Assembly (NCBI GenBank): GCA_030686995.1
Contig: CM060697.1
Span: 40,583,959 to 40,647,958, forward strand
Direction: 5' to 3'
Length of the DNA stretch: 64,000 nt
Source: Artemisia argyi
Taxonomy: Eukaryota; Streptophyta; Magnoliopsida; Asterales; Asteraceae
Each line of letters begins with the position of its first letter. The stretch's first letter is position 1. The notes under the pieces are model-generated. The model saw only the letters and a program-made list of their open reading frames with translations. It had not been told where the DNA came from and did not search any database. Of the stretch, positions 33,901 to 46,800 are shown piece by piece. The position numbers were made by a program, and so were the translations under genes.

Positions 33901-35889
33901 TCAAGTGAGCAGCATTTAGGGACAACGGCTCCCATAAAGTAAGGTACAATTTCTCTCAACAAGTGAGCCTTTAGGGACAACAGCTTTTATCATGTAAAGG
34001 ACAAATTGCCCTCATAAACTTTGCCTTTCGGGACAATGGATCTCATTATGTAAGTGACAGTTGCTCTTATCGAGTGTGTGAGCATTAGGGACAACGGCTA
34101 TCATCATGTAAAGGGCAATTGCTCTCATCAAGTGAGCAGCATTTTGGGACAACAGCTCCCATAAAGTGAGGTACAATTTCTATCAACAAGTGAGCCTTTA
34201 GGGACAACGGCTCTTATCATGTAAAGGACAAATCGCCCTCATAAAGTTAGCCTTTAGGGACAACGGATCTCAACATGCAAGTGACAATTGCTCTTGTCAA
34301 GTGTGCAAGCATTAGGGACAACGGCTATCATCATGTAAAGGACAATTGCTCTCATCAAGTGAGCAAGCGTTTAGGGAGAACGGCTCCCATAAAGTAAGGT
34401 ACAATTGCTCTCAACAAGTGAGTCTTTAGGGACAACGGCTCTTATCATGTAAGAGACATATTGCCCTCATAAAGTTAGCCTTTAGGGACAACGGGTCTCA
34501 TCATGTAAGTGACAATTGCTCTTATCAAGTGTGCAAGCATTAGGGACAACGGCAATCAACGTGTAATGGACAATTGCTCTCATCAAGTGAGAAAGCGTTT
34601 AGGGACAACGGGTCCCATAAACTAAGGTACAATAGCTCTCAACAAGTGAGCCTTTAGGAACAACGACTCTTATTATGTAAGGGACAAATTGCCCTCATAA
34701 AGTTAGCCTTTGGGGACAATGGATCTCATCATGTAAGTGACAGTTGCTCTTTTCGAGTGTGAAAGCATTAGGGACAACGGCTATCATCATGTAAAGGGCA
34801 ATTGCTCTCATCAAGTGAGCAAGCGTTTAGGGATAACGGCTCCCATAAAGTAAGGTACAATTGCTCTCAACAAGTGTGTCTTTAGGGACAACGGCTCTTA
34901 TCATGTAAGGGACATATTGCCCTCATAAAGTTAGCCTTTAGGGACAACGGGTCTCATCATGTAAGTGACAATTGCTCTTATCAAGTGTGCAAGCATTAGA
35001 GACAACGGCAATCAACGTGTAATGGACAACTGCTCTCATCAAGTGAGAAAGCGTTTAGGGACAACGGGTCCCATAAACTAAGGTACAATAGCTCTCAACA
35101 AGTGAGGCTTTAGGGACAACGACTCTTATTATGTAAGGGACAAATTGCCCTCATAAAGTTATCCTTTAGGGACAATAGATCTCATCATGTAAGTGACAGT
35201 TGCTCTTATCGAGCGTGTAAGCATTAGGGACAACGACTATCATCATGTAAAGGGCAATTGTTCTCATCAAGTGAGCAGCATTTAGGGACAACGGCTCCCA
35301 TAAAGTAAGGTACAATTTCTCTCAACAAGTGAGCCTTTAGAGACAACGGCTTTTATCATGTAAAGGACAATTCGCCCTCATAAACTTAGCCTTTAGGGAC
35401 AATGGATCTCATTATGTAAGTGACAGTTGCTCTTATCGAGTGTGTAAGCATTAGGGACAACGGCTATCATCATGTAAAGGGCAATTGCTCTCATCAAGTG
35501 AGCAGCATTTTGGGACAACGGCTCCCATAAAGTGAGGTACAATTTCTATCAACAAGTGAGCCTTTAGGGACAACGGCTCTTATCATGTAAAGGACAAATC
35601 GCCCTCATAAAGTTTGCCTTTAGGGACAACGGATCTCAACATGCAAGTGACAATTGCTCTTGTCAAGTGTGCAAGCATTAGGGACAACGGCTATCATCAT
35701 GTAAAGGACAATTGCTCTCATCAAGTGAGCAAGCGTTTAGGGAGAACGGCTCCCATAAAGTAAGGTACAATTGCTCTCTACAAGTGAGTCTTTAGGGACA
35801 ACGGCTCTTATCATGTAAGAGACATATTGCCCTCATAAAGTTAGCCTTTAGGGACAACGGGTCTCATCATGCAAGTGACAATTGCTCTT

Positions 35890-38850
35890 ATCAAGTGTGC
35901 AAGCATTAGGGACAACGGCAATCAACGTGTAATGGACAATTGCTCTCATCAAGTGAGAAAGCGTTTAGGGACAACGGGTCCCATAAACTAAGGTACAATA
36001 GCTCTCAACAAGTGAGCCTTTAGGAACAACGACTCTTATTATGTAAGGGACAAATTGCCCTCATAAAGTTATCCTTTAGGGACATTGGATCTCATCATGT
36101 AAGTGACAGTTGCTCTTATCGAGTGTGTAAGCATTAGGGACAACGACTATCATCATGTAAAGGGCAATTGCTCTCATCAAGTGAGCAGCATTTTGGGACA
36201 ACGGCTCCCATAAAGTGAGGTACAATTTCTATCAACAAGTGAGCCTTTAGGGACAACGGCTCTTATCATGTAAAGGACAAATCGCCCTCATAAAGTTTGC
36301 CTTTAGGGACAACGGATCTCAACATGCAAGTGACAATTGCGCTTGTCAAGTGTGCAAGCATTAGAGACAACGGCAATCAATGTGTAATGGACAACTGCTC
36401 TCATCAAGTGAGAAAGCGTTTAGGGACAACGGGTCCCATAAACTAAGGTACAATAGCTCTCAACAAGTGAGCCTTTAGGAACAACGACTCTTATTATGTA
36501 AGGGACAAACTGCCCTCATAAAGTTAGCCTTTGGGGACAATGGATCTCATCATGTAAGTGACAGTTGCTCTTATCGAGTGTGAAAGCATTAGGGGCAACG
36601 GCTATAATCATGTAAAGGGCAATTGCTCTGATCAAGTGAGCAAGCGTTTAGGGATAACGGCTCCCATAAAGTAAGGTACAATTGCTCTCAACAAGTGAGT
36701 CTTTAGGGACAACAGCTCTTATCAAGTAAGGGACATATTGCCCTCATAAAGTTAGGCTTTAGGGACAACGGGTCTCATCATGTAAGTGACAATTGCTCTT
36801 ATCAAGTGTGCAAGCATTAGGGACAACGGCAATCAACGTGTAATGGACAATTGCTCTCATCAAGTGAGAAAGCGTTTAGGGACAACGGGTCCCATAAACT
36901 AAGGTACAATAGCTCTCAACAAGTGAGCCTTTAGGGACAACGACTCTTATTATGTAAGGGACAAATTGCCCTCATAAAGTTATCCTTTAGGGACAATGGA
37001 TCTCATCATGTAAGTGACAGTTGCTCTTATCGAGTGTGAAAGCATTAGGGACAACGGCTATCATCATGTAAAGGGCAATTGCTCTCATCAAGTGAGCAAG
37101 CATTTAGGGAGAACGGCTCCCATAAAGTAAGGTACAATTGCTCTCAACAAGTGAGTCTTTAGGGACAACGGCTCTTATCAAGTAAGGGACATATTGCCCT
37201 CATAAAGTTAGCCTTTGGGGACAATGGATCTCATCATGTAAGTGACAGTTGCTCTTATCGAGTGTGAAAGCATTAGGGACAACGGCTATCATCATGTAAA
37301 GGGCAATTGCTCTCATCAAGTGAGCAAGCGTTTAGGGATAACGGCTCCCATAAAGTAAGGTACAATTGCTCTCAACAAGTGAGTCTTTAGGGACAACGGC
37401 TCTTATCATGTAAGGGACATATTGCCCTCATAAAGTTAGCCTTTAGGGACAACGGGTCTCATCATGTAAGTGACAATTGCTCTAATCAAGTGTGCAAGCA
37501 TTAGAGACAACGGCAATCAACGTGTAATGGACAACTGCTCTCATCAAGTGAGAAAGCGTTTAGGGACAACGGGTCCCGTAAACTAAGGTACAATAGCTCT
37601 CAACAAGTGAGGCTTTAGGGACAACGACTCTTATTATGTAAGGGACAAATTGCCCTCATAAAGTTATCCTTTAGGGACAATGGATCTCATCATGTAAGTG
37701 ACAGTTGCTCTTATCGAGCGTGTAAGCATTAGGGACAACGACTATCATCATGTAAAGGGCAATTGTTCTCATCAAGTGAGCAGCATTTAGGGACAACGGC
37801 TCCCATAAAGTAAGGTACAGTTTCTCTCAACAAGTGAGACTTTAGAGACAACGACTTTTATCATGTAAAGGACAAATCGCCCTCATAAACTTAGCCTTTA
37901 GGGACAATGGATCTCATTATGTAAGTGACAGTTGCTCTTATCGAGTGTGTAAGCATTAGGGACAACGGCTATCATCATGTAAAGGGCAATTGCTCTCATC
38001 AAGTGAGCAGCATTTTGGGACAACGGCTCCCATAAAGTGAGGTACAATTTCTATCAACAAGTGAGCCTTTAGGGACAACGGCTCTTATCATGTACAGGAC
38101 AAATCGCCCTCATAAAATTTGCCTTTAGGGACAACGGATCTCAACATGCAAGTGACAATTGCTCTTGTCAAGTGTGCAAGCATTAGGGACAACGGCTATC
38201 ATCATGTAAAGGACAATTGCTCTCATCAAGTGAGCAAGCGTTTAGGGAGAACGGCTCCCATAAAGTAAGGTACAATTGCTCTCAACAAGTGAGTCTTTAG
38301 GGACAACGGCTCTTATCATGTAAGAGACATATTGCCCTCATAAAGTTAGCCTTTAGGGACAACGGGTCTCATCATGTAAGTGACAATTGCTCTTATCAAG
38401 TGTGCAAGCATTAGGGACAACGGCAATCAACGTGTAATGGACAATTGCTCTCATCAAGTTAGAAAGCGTATAGGGACAACGGGTCCCATAAACTAAGGTA
38501 CAATAGCACTCAACAAGTGAGCCTTTAGGAACAACGACTCTTATTATGTAAGGGACAAATTGCCCTCATAAAGTTAGCCTTTGGGGACAATGGATCTCAT
38601 CATGTATGTGACAGTTGCTCTTATCGAGTGTGAAAGCATTAGGGACAACGGCTATCATCATGTAAAGGGCAATTGCTCTCATCAAGTGAGCAAGCGTTTA
38701 GGGATAACGGCTCCCATAAAGTAAGGTACAATTGCTCTCAACAAGTGAGTCTTTAGGGACAACGGCTCTTATCAAGTAAGGGACATATTGCCCTCATAAA
38801 GTTAGCCTTTAGGGACAACGGGTCTCATCATGTAATTGACAATTGCTCTT
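35890..38850 (+). repeat. 2,961-bp tandem segmental duplication, copy 1
   Basis: Markers recur at +2,961 bp: GACATTGGATC 36081/39042, AGGGGCAACGGCTATAATC 36591/39552, GGGTCCCGTAAAC 37571/40532, TGTACAGGACAAATC 38091/41052 and AGAAAGCGTATAGGG 38461/41422. The unit is about 52 monomers. Flanks differ on both sides. Confidence 0.87.
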
Positions 38851-41811
38851 ATCAAGTGTGCAAGCATTAGGGACAACGGCAATCAACGTGTAATGGACAA
38901 TTGCTCTCATCAAGTGAGAAAGCGTTTAGGGACAACGGGTCCCATAAACTAAGGTACAATAGCTCTCAACAAGTGAGCCTTTAGGAACAACGACTCTTAT
39001 TATGTAAGGGACAAATTGCCCTCATAAAGTTATCCTTTAGGGACATTGGATCTCATCATGTAAGTGACAGTTGCTCTTATCGAGTGTGTAAGCATTAGGG
39101 ACAACGACTATCATCATGTAAAGGGCAATTGCTCTCATCAAGTGAGCAGCATTTTGGGACAACGGCTCCGATAAAGTGAGGTACAATTTCTATCAACAAG
39201 TGAGCCTTTAGGGACAACGGCTCTTATCATGTAAAGGACAAATCGCCCTCATAAAGTTTGCCTTTAGGGACAACGGATCTCAACATGCAAGTGACAATTG
39301 CGCTTGTCAAGTGTGCAAGCATTAAAGACAACGGCAATCAATGTGTAATGGACAACTGCTCTCATCAAGTGAGAAAGCGTTTAGGGACAACGGGTCCCAT
39401 AAACTAAGGTACAATATCTCTCAACAAGTGAGCCTTTAGGAACAACGACTCTTATTATGTAAGGGACAAACTGCCCTCATAAAGTTAGCCTTTGGGGACA
39501 ATGGATCTCATCATGTAAGTGACAGTTGCTCTTATCGAGTGTGAAAGCATTAGGGGCAACGGCTATAATCATGTAAAGGGCAATTGCTCTGATCAAGTGA
39601 GCAAGCGTTTAGGGATAACGGCTCCCATAAAGTAAGGTACAATTGCTCTCAACAAGTGAGTCTTTAGGGACAACAGCTCTTATCAAGTAAGGGACATATT
39701 GCCCTCATAAAGTTAGGCTTTAGGGACAACGGGTCTCATCATGTAAGTGACAATTGCTCTTATCAAGTGTGCAAGCATTAGGGACAACGGCAATCAACGT
39801 GTAATGGACAATTGCTCTCATCAAGTGAGAAAGCGTTTAGGGACAACGGGTCCCATAAACTAAGGTACAATAGCTCTCAACAAGTGAGCCTTTAGGGACA
39901 ACGACTCTTATTATGTAAGGGACAAATTGCCCTCATAAAGTTATCCTTTAGGGACAATGGATCTCATCATGTAAGTGACAGTTGCTCTTATCGAGTGTGA
40001 AAGCATTAGGGACAACGGCTATCATCATGTAAAGGGCAATTGCTCTCATCAAGTGAGAAAGCGTTTAGGGAGAACGGCTCCCATAAAGTAAGGTACAATT
40101 GCTCTCAACAAGTGAGTCTTTAGGGACAACGGCTCTTATCAAGTAAGGGACATATTGCCCTCATAAAGTTAGCCTTTGGGGACAATGGATCTCATCATGT
40201 AAGTGACAGTTGCTCTTATCGAGTGTGAAAGCATTAGGGACAACGGCTATCATCATGTAAAGGGCAATTGCTCTCATCAAGTGAGCAAGCGTTTAGGGAT
40301 AACGGCTCCCATAAAGTAAGGTACAATTGCTCTCAACAAGTGAGTCTTTAGGGACAACGGCTCTTATCATGTAAGGGACATACTGCCCTCATAAAGTTAG
40401 CCTTTAGGGACAACGGGTCTCATCATGTAAGTGACAATTGCTCTAATCAAGTGTGCAAGCATTAGAGACAACGGCAATCAACGTGTAATGGACAACTGCT
40501 CTCATCAAGTGAGAAAGCGTTTAGGGACAACGGGTCCCGTAAACTAAGGTACAATAGCTCTCAACAAGTGAGGCTTTAGGGACAACGACTCTTATTATGT
40601 AAGGGACAAATTGCCCTCATAAAGTTATCCTTTAGGGACAATGGATCTCATCATGTAAGTGACAGTTGCTCTTATCGAGCGTGTAAGCATTAGGGACAAC
40701 GACTATCATCATGTAAAGGGCAATTGTTCTCATCAAGTGAGCAGCATTTAGGGACAACGGCTCCCATAAAGTAAGGTACAATTTCTCTCAACAAGTGAGC
40801 CTTTAGAGACAACGGCTTTTATCATGTAAAGGACAAATCGCCCTCATAAACTTAGCCTTTAGGGACAATGGATCTCATTATGTAAGTGACAGTTGCTCTT
40901 ATCGAGTGTGTAAGCATTAGGGACAACGGCTATCATCATGTAAAGGGCAATTGCTCTCATCAAGTGAGCAGCATTTTGGGACAACGGCTCCCATAAAGTG
41001 AGGTACAATTTCTATCAACAAGTGAGCCTTTAGGGACAACGGCTCTTATCATGTACAGGACAAATCGCCCTCATAAAATTTGCCTTTAGGGACAACGGAT
41101 CTCAACATGCAAGTGACAATTGCTCTTGTCAAGTGTGCAAGCATTAGGGACAACGGCTATCATCATGTAAAGGACAATTGCTCTCATCAAGTGAGCAAGC
41201 GTTTAGGGAGAACGGCTCCCATAAAGTAAGGTACAATTGCTCTCAACAAGTGAGTCTTTAGGGACAACGGCTCTTATCATGTAAGAGACATATTGCCCTC
41301 ATAAAGTTAGCCTTTAGGGACAACGGGTCTCATCATGTAAGTGACAATTGCTCTTATCAAGTGTGCAAGCATTAGGGACAACGGCAATCAACGTGTAATG
41401 GACAATTGCTCTCATCAAGTGAGAAAGCGTATAGGGACAACGGGTCCCATAAACTAAGGTACAATAGCACTCAACAAGTGAGCCTTTAGGAACAACGACT
41501 CTTATTATGTAAGGGACAAATTGCCCTCATAAAGTTAGCCTTTGGGGACAATGGATCTCATCATGTATGTGACAGTTGCTCTTATCGAGTGTGAAAGCAT
41601 TAGGGACAACGGCTATCATCATGTAAAGGGCAATTGCTCTCATCAAGTGAGCAAGCGTTTAGGGATAACGGCTCTCATAAAGTAAGGTACAATTGCTCTC
41701 AACAAGTGAGTCTTTAGGGACAACGGCTCTTATCAAGTAAGGGACATATTGCCCTCATAAAGTTAGCCTTTAGGGACAACGGGTCTCATCATGTAAGTGA
41801 CAATTGCTCTT
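38851..41811 (+). repeat. 2,961-bp tandem segmental duplication, copy 2
   Basis: This is the direct neighbour and second copy of the block at 35890-38850, with all its private variants. Small differences exist, for example CAATATCTCTC near 39413 in this copy where copy 1 has CAATAGCTCTC. Confidence 0.86.
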
Positions 41812-42649
41812 ATCAAGTGTGCAAGCATTAGGGACAACGGCAATCAACGTGTAATGGACAATTGCTCTCATCAAGTGAGAAAGCGTTTAGGGACAACGGG
41901 TCCCATAAACTAAGGTACAATAGCTCTCAACAAGTGAGCCTTTAGGGACAACGACTCTTATTATGTAAGGGACAAATTGCCCTCATAAAGTTATCCTTTA
42001 GGGACAATGGATCTCATCATGTAAGTGATAGTTGCTCTTATCGAGTGTGAAAGCATTAGGGACAACGGCTATCATCATGTAAAGGGCAATTGCTCTCATC
42101 AAGTGAGCAAGCGTTTAGGGATAACGGCTCCCATAAAGTAAGGTACAATTGCTCTCAACAAGTGAGTCTTTAGGGACAACGGCTCTTATCAAGTAAGGGA
42201 CATATTGCCCTCATAAAGTTAGCCTTTGGGGACAATGGATCTCATCATGTAAGTGACAGTTGCTCTTATCGAGTGTGAAAGCATTAGGGACAACGGCTAT
42301 CATCATGTAAAGGGCAATTCCTCTCATCAAGTGAGCAAGCGTTTAGGGATAACGGCTCCCATAAAGTAAGGTACAATTGCTCTCAACAAGTGAGTCTTTA
42401 AGGACAACGGCTCTTATCATGTAAGGGACATATTGCCCTCATAAAGTTAGCCTTTAGGGACAACGGGTCTCATCATGTAAGTGACAATTGCTCTTATCAA
42501 GTGTGCAAGCATTAGGGACAACGGCAATCAACGTGTAATGGACAATTGCTCTCATCAAGTGAGAAAGCGTTTAGGGACAACGGGTCCCATAAACTAAGGT
42601 ACAATAGCTCTCAACAAGTGAGCCTTTTGGGACAACGACTCTTATTATG

Positions 42650-43880
42650 TAAGGGATAAATTGCCCTCATAAAGTTATCCTTTAGGACAATGGATCTCAT
42701 CATGTAAGTGACAGTTGCTCTTATCGAGTGTGTAAGCATTAGGGACAATGACTATCATCATGTAAAGGGCAATTGCTCTCATCAAGTGAGCAGCATTTAG
42801 GGACAACGGCTCCCATAAAGTAAGGTACAATTTCTCTCAACAAGTGAGCCTTTAGGGACAACAGCTTTTATCATGTAAAGGACAAATTGCCCTCATAAAC
42901 TTAGCCTTTCGGGACAATGGTTCTCATTATGTAAGTGACAGTTGCTCTTATCGAGTGTGTGAGCATTAGGGACAACGGCTATCATCATGTAAAGGGCAAT
43001 TGCTCTCATCAAGTGAGCAGCATTTTGGGACAACGGCTCCCATAAAGTGAGGTACAATTTCTATCAACAAGTGAGCCTATAGGGACAACGGCTCTTATCA
43101 TGTAAAGGACAAATCGCCCTCATAAAGTTAGCCTTTAGGGACAACGGATCTCAACATGCAAGTGACAATTGCTCTTGTCAAGTGTGCAAGCATTAGGGAC
43201 AACGGCTATCATCATGTAAAGGACAATTGCTCTCATCAAGTGAGCAAGCGTTTAGGGAGAACGGCTCCCATAAAGTAAGGTACAATTGCTCTCAACAAGT
43301 GAGTCTTTAGGGACAACGGCTCTTATCATGTAAGAGACATATTGCCCTCATAAAGTTAGCCTCTAGGGACAACGGGTCTCATCATGTAAGTGACAATTGC
43401 TCTTATCAAGTGTGCAAGCATTAGGGATAACGACAATCAACGTGTAATGGACAATTGCTCTCATCAAGTGAGAAAGCGTTTAGGGACAACGGGTCCCATA
43501 AACTAAGGTACAATAGCTCTCAACAAGTGAGCCTTTAGGAACAACGACTCTTATTATGTAAGGGACAAATTGCCCTCATAAAGTTAGCCTTTGGGGACAA
43601 TGGATCTCATCATGTAAGTGACAGTTGCTCTTATCGAGTGTGAAAGCATTAGGGACAACGGCTATCATCATGTAAAGGGCAATTGCTCTCATCAAGTGAG
43701 CAAGCGTTTAGGGATAACGGCTCCCATAAAGTAAGGTACAATTGCTCTCAACAAGTGAGTCTTTAGGGACAACGGCTCTTATCATGTAAGGGACATATTG
43801 CCCTCATAAAGTTAGCCTTTAGGGACAACGGGTCTCATCATGTAAGTGACAATTGCTCTTATCAAGTGTGCAAGCATTAG
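42650..43880 (+). repeat. 1.23-kb segment repeated at ~45.1-46.3 kb
   Basis: AAGGGATAAATTGCC (42651/45100), GAGCCTATAGGG (about 43074/45523) and TTAGGGATAACGACAATC (43421/45871) recur with an offset of about 2,450 bp. The odd monomer count between them (43) agrees with the missing B monomer near 44162. Confidence 0.75.
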
Positions 43881-46800
43881 GGACAACGGCAATCAACGTG
43901 TAATGGACAATTGCTACATCAAGTGAGAAAGCGTTTAGGGACAACGGGTCCCATAAACTAAGGTACAATAGCTCTCAACAAGTGAGCCTATAGGGACAAC
44001 GACTCTTATTATGTAAGGGACAAATTGCCCTCATAAAGTTATCCTTTAGGGACAATGGATCTCATCATGTAAGTGACAGTTGCTCTTATCGAGTGTGATA
44101 GCATTAGGGACAACGGCTATCATCATGTAAAGGGCAATTGCTCTCATCAAGTGAGCAAGCGTTTAGGGACAACGGCTCTTATCATGTAAAGGACAAATCG
44201 CCCTCATAAAGTTTGCCTTTAGGGACAACGGATCTCAACATGCAAGTGACAATTGCTCTTGTCAAGTGTGCAAGCATTAGGGACAACGGCTATCATCATG
44301 TAAAGGACAATTGCTCTCATCAAGTGAGCAAGCGTTTAGGGAGAACGGCTCCCATAAAGTAAGGTACAATTGCTCTCAACAAGTGAGTCTTTAGGGACAA
44401 CGGCTCTTATCATGTAAGAGACATATTGCCCTCATAAAGTTAGCCTTTAGGGACAACGGGTCTCATCATGTAAGTGACAATTGCTCTTATCAAGTGTGCA
44501 AGCATTAGGGACAACGGCAATCAACGTGTAATGGACAATTGCTCTCATCAAGTGAGAAAGCGTATAGGGACAACGGGTCCCATAAACTAAGGTACAATAG
44601 CACTCAACAAGTGAGCCTTTAGGAACAACGACTCTTATTATGTAAGGGACAAATTGCCCTCATAAAGTTAGCCTTTGGGGACAATGGATCTCATCATGTA
44701 TGTGACAGTTGCTCTTATCGAGTGTGAAAGCATTAGGGACAACGGCTATCATCATGTAAAGGGCAATTGCTCTCATCAAGTGAGCAAGCGTTTAGGGATA
44801 ACGGCTCCCATAAAGTAAGGTACAATTGCTCTCAACAAGTGAGTCTTTAGGGACAACGGCTCTTATCAAGTAAGGGACATATTGCCCTCATAAAGTTAGC
44901 CTTTAGGGACAACGGGTCTCATCATGTAAGTGACAATTGCTCTTATCAAGTGTGCAAGCATTAGGGACAACGGCAATCAACGTGTAATGGACAATTGCTC
45001 TCATCAAGTGAGAAAGCGTTTAGGGACAACGGGTCCCATAAACTAAGGTACAATAGCTCTCAACAAGTGAGCCTTTAGGGACAACGACTCTTATTATGTA
45101 AGGGATAAATTGCCCTCATAAAGTTATCCTTTAGGGACAATGGATCTCATCATGTAAGTGACAGTTGCTCTTATCGAGTGTGTAAGCATTAGGGACAATG
45201 ACTATCATCATGTAAAGGGCAATTGCTCTCATCAAGTGAGCAGCATTTAGGGACAACGGCTCCCATAAAGTAAGGTACAATTTCTCTCAACAAGTGAGCC
45301 TTTAGGGACAACAGCTTTTATCATGTAAAGGACAAATCGCCCTCATAAACTTAGCCTTTCGGGACAATGGATCTCATTATGTAAGTGACAGTTGCTCTTA
45401 TCGAGTGTGTGAGCATTAGGGACAACGGCTATCATCATGTAAAGGGCAATTGCTCTCATCAAGTGAGCAGCATTTTGGGACAACGGCTCCCATAAAGTGA
45501 GGTACAATTTCTATCAACAAGTGAGCCTATAGGGACAACGGCTCTTATCATGTAAAGGACAAATCGCCCTCATAAAGTTAGCCTTTAGGGACAACGGATC
45601 TCAACATGCAAGTGACAATTGCTCTTGTCAAGTGTGCAAGCATTAGGGACAACGGCTATCATCATGTAAAGGACAATTGCTCTCATCAAGTGAGCAAGCG
45701 TTTAGGGAGAACGGCTCCCATAAAGTAAGGTACAATTGCTCTCAACAAGTGAGTCTTTAGGGACAACGGCTCTTATCATGTAAGAGACATATTGCCCTCA
45801 TAAAGTTAGCCTCTAGGGACAACGGGTCTCATCATGTAAGTGACAATTGCTCTTATCAAGTGTGCAAGCATTAGGGATAACGACAATCAACGTGTAATGG
45901 ACAATTGCTCTCATCAAGTGAGAAAGCGTTTAGGGACAACGGGTCCCATAAACTAAGGTACAATAGCTCTCAACAAGTGAGCCTTTAGGAACAACGACTC
46001 TTATTATGTAAGGGACAAATTGCCCTCATAAAGTTAGCCTTTGGGGACAATGGATCTCATCATGTAAGTGACAGTTGCTCTTATCGAGTGTGAAAGCATT
46101 AGGGACAACGGCTATCATCATGTAAAGGGCAATTGCTCTCATCAAGTGAGCAAGCGTTTAGGGATAACGGCTCCCATAAAGTAAGGTACAATTGCTCTCA
46201 ACAAGTGAGTCTTTAGGGACAACGGCTCTTATCATGTAAGGGACATATTGCCCTCATAAAGTTAGCCTTTAGGGACAACGGGTCTCATCATGTAAGTGAC
46301 AATTGCTCTTATCAAGTGTGCAAGCATTAGAGACAACGGCAATCAACGTGTAATGGACAACTGCTCTCATCAAGTGAGAAAGCATTTAGGGACAACGGGT
46401 CCCATAAACTAAGGTACAATAGCTCTCAACAAGTGAGGCTTTAGGGACAACGACTCTTATTATGTAAGGGACAAATTGCCCTCATAAAGTTATCCTTTAG
46501 GGACAATGGATCTCATCATGTAAGTGACAGTTGCTCTTATCGAGCGTGTAAGCATTAGGGACAACGACTATCATCATGTAAAGGGCAATTGTTCTCATCA
46601 AGTGAGCAGCATTTAGGGACAACGGCTCCCATAAAGTAAGGTACAATTTCTCTCAACAAGTGAGCCTTTAGAGACAACGGCTTTTATCATGTAAAGGACA
46701 AATCGCCCTCATAAACTTAGCCTTTAGGGACAATGGATCTCATTATGTAAGTGACAGTTGCTCTTATCGAGTGTGTAAGCATTAGGGACAACGGCTATCA

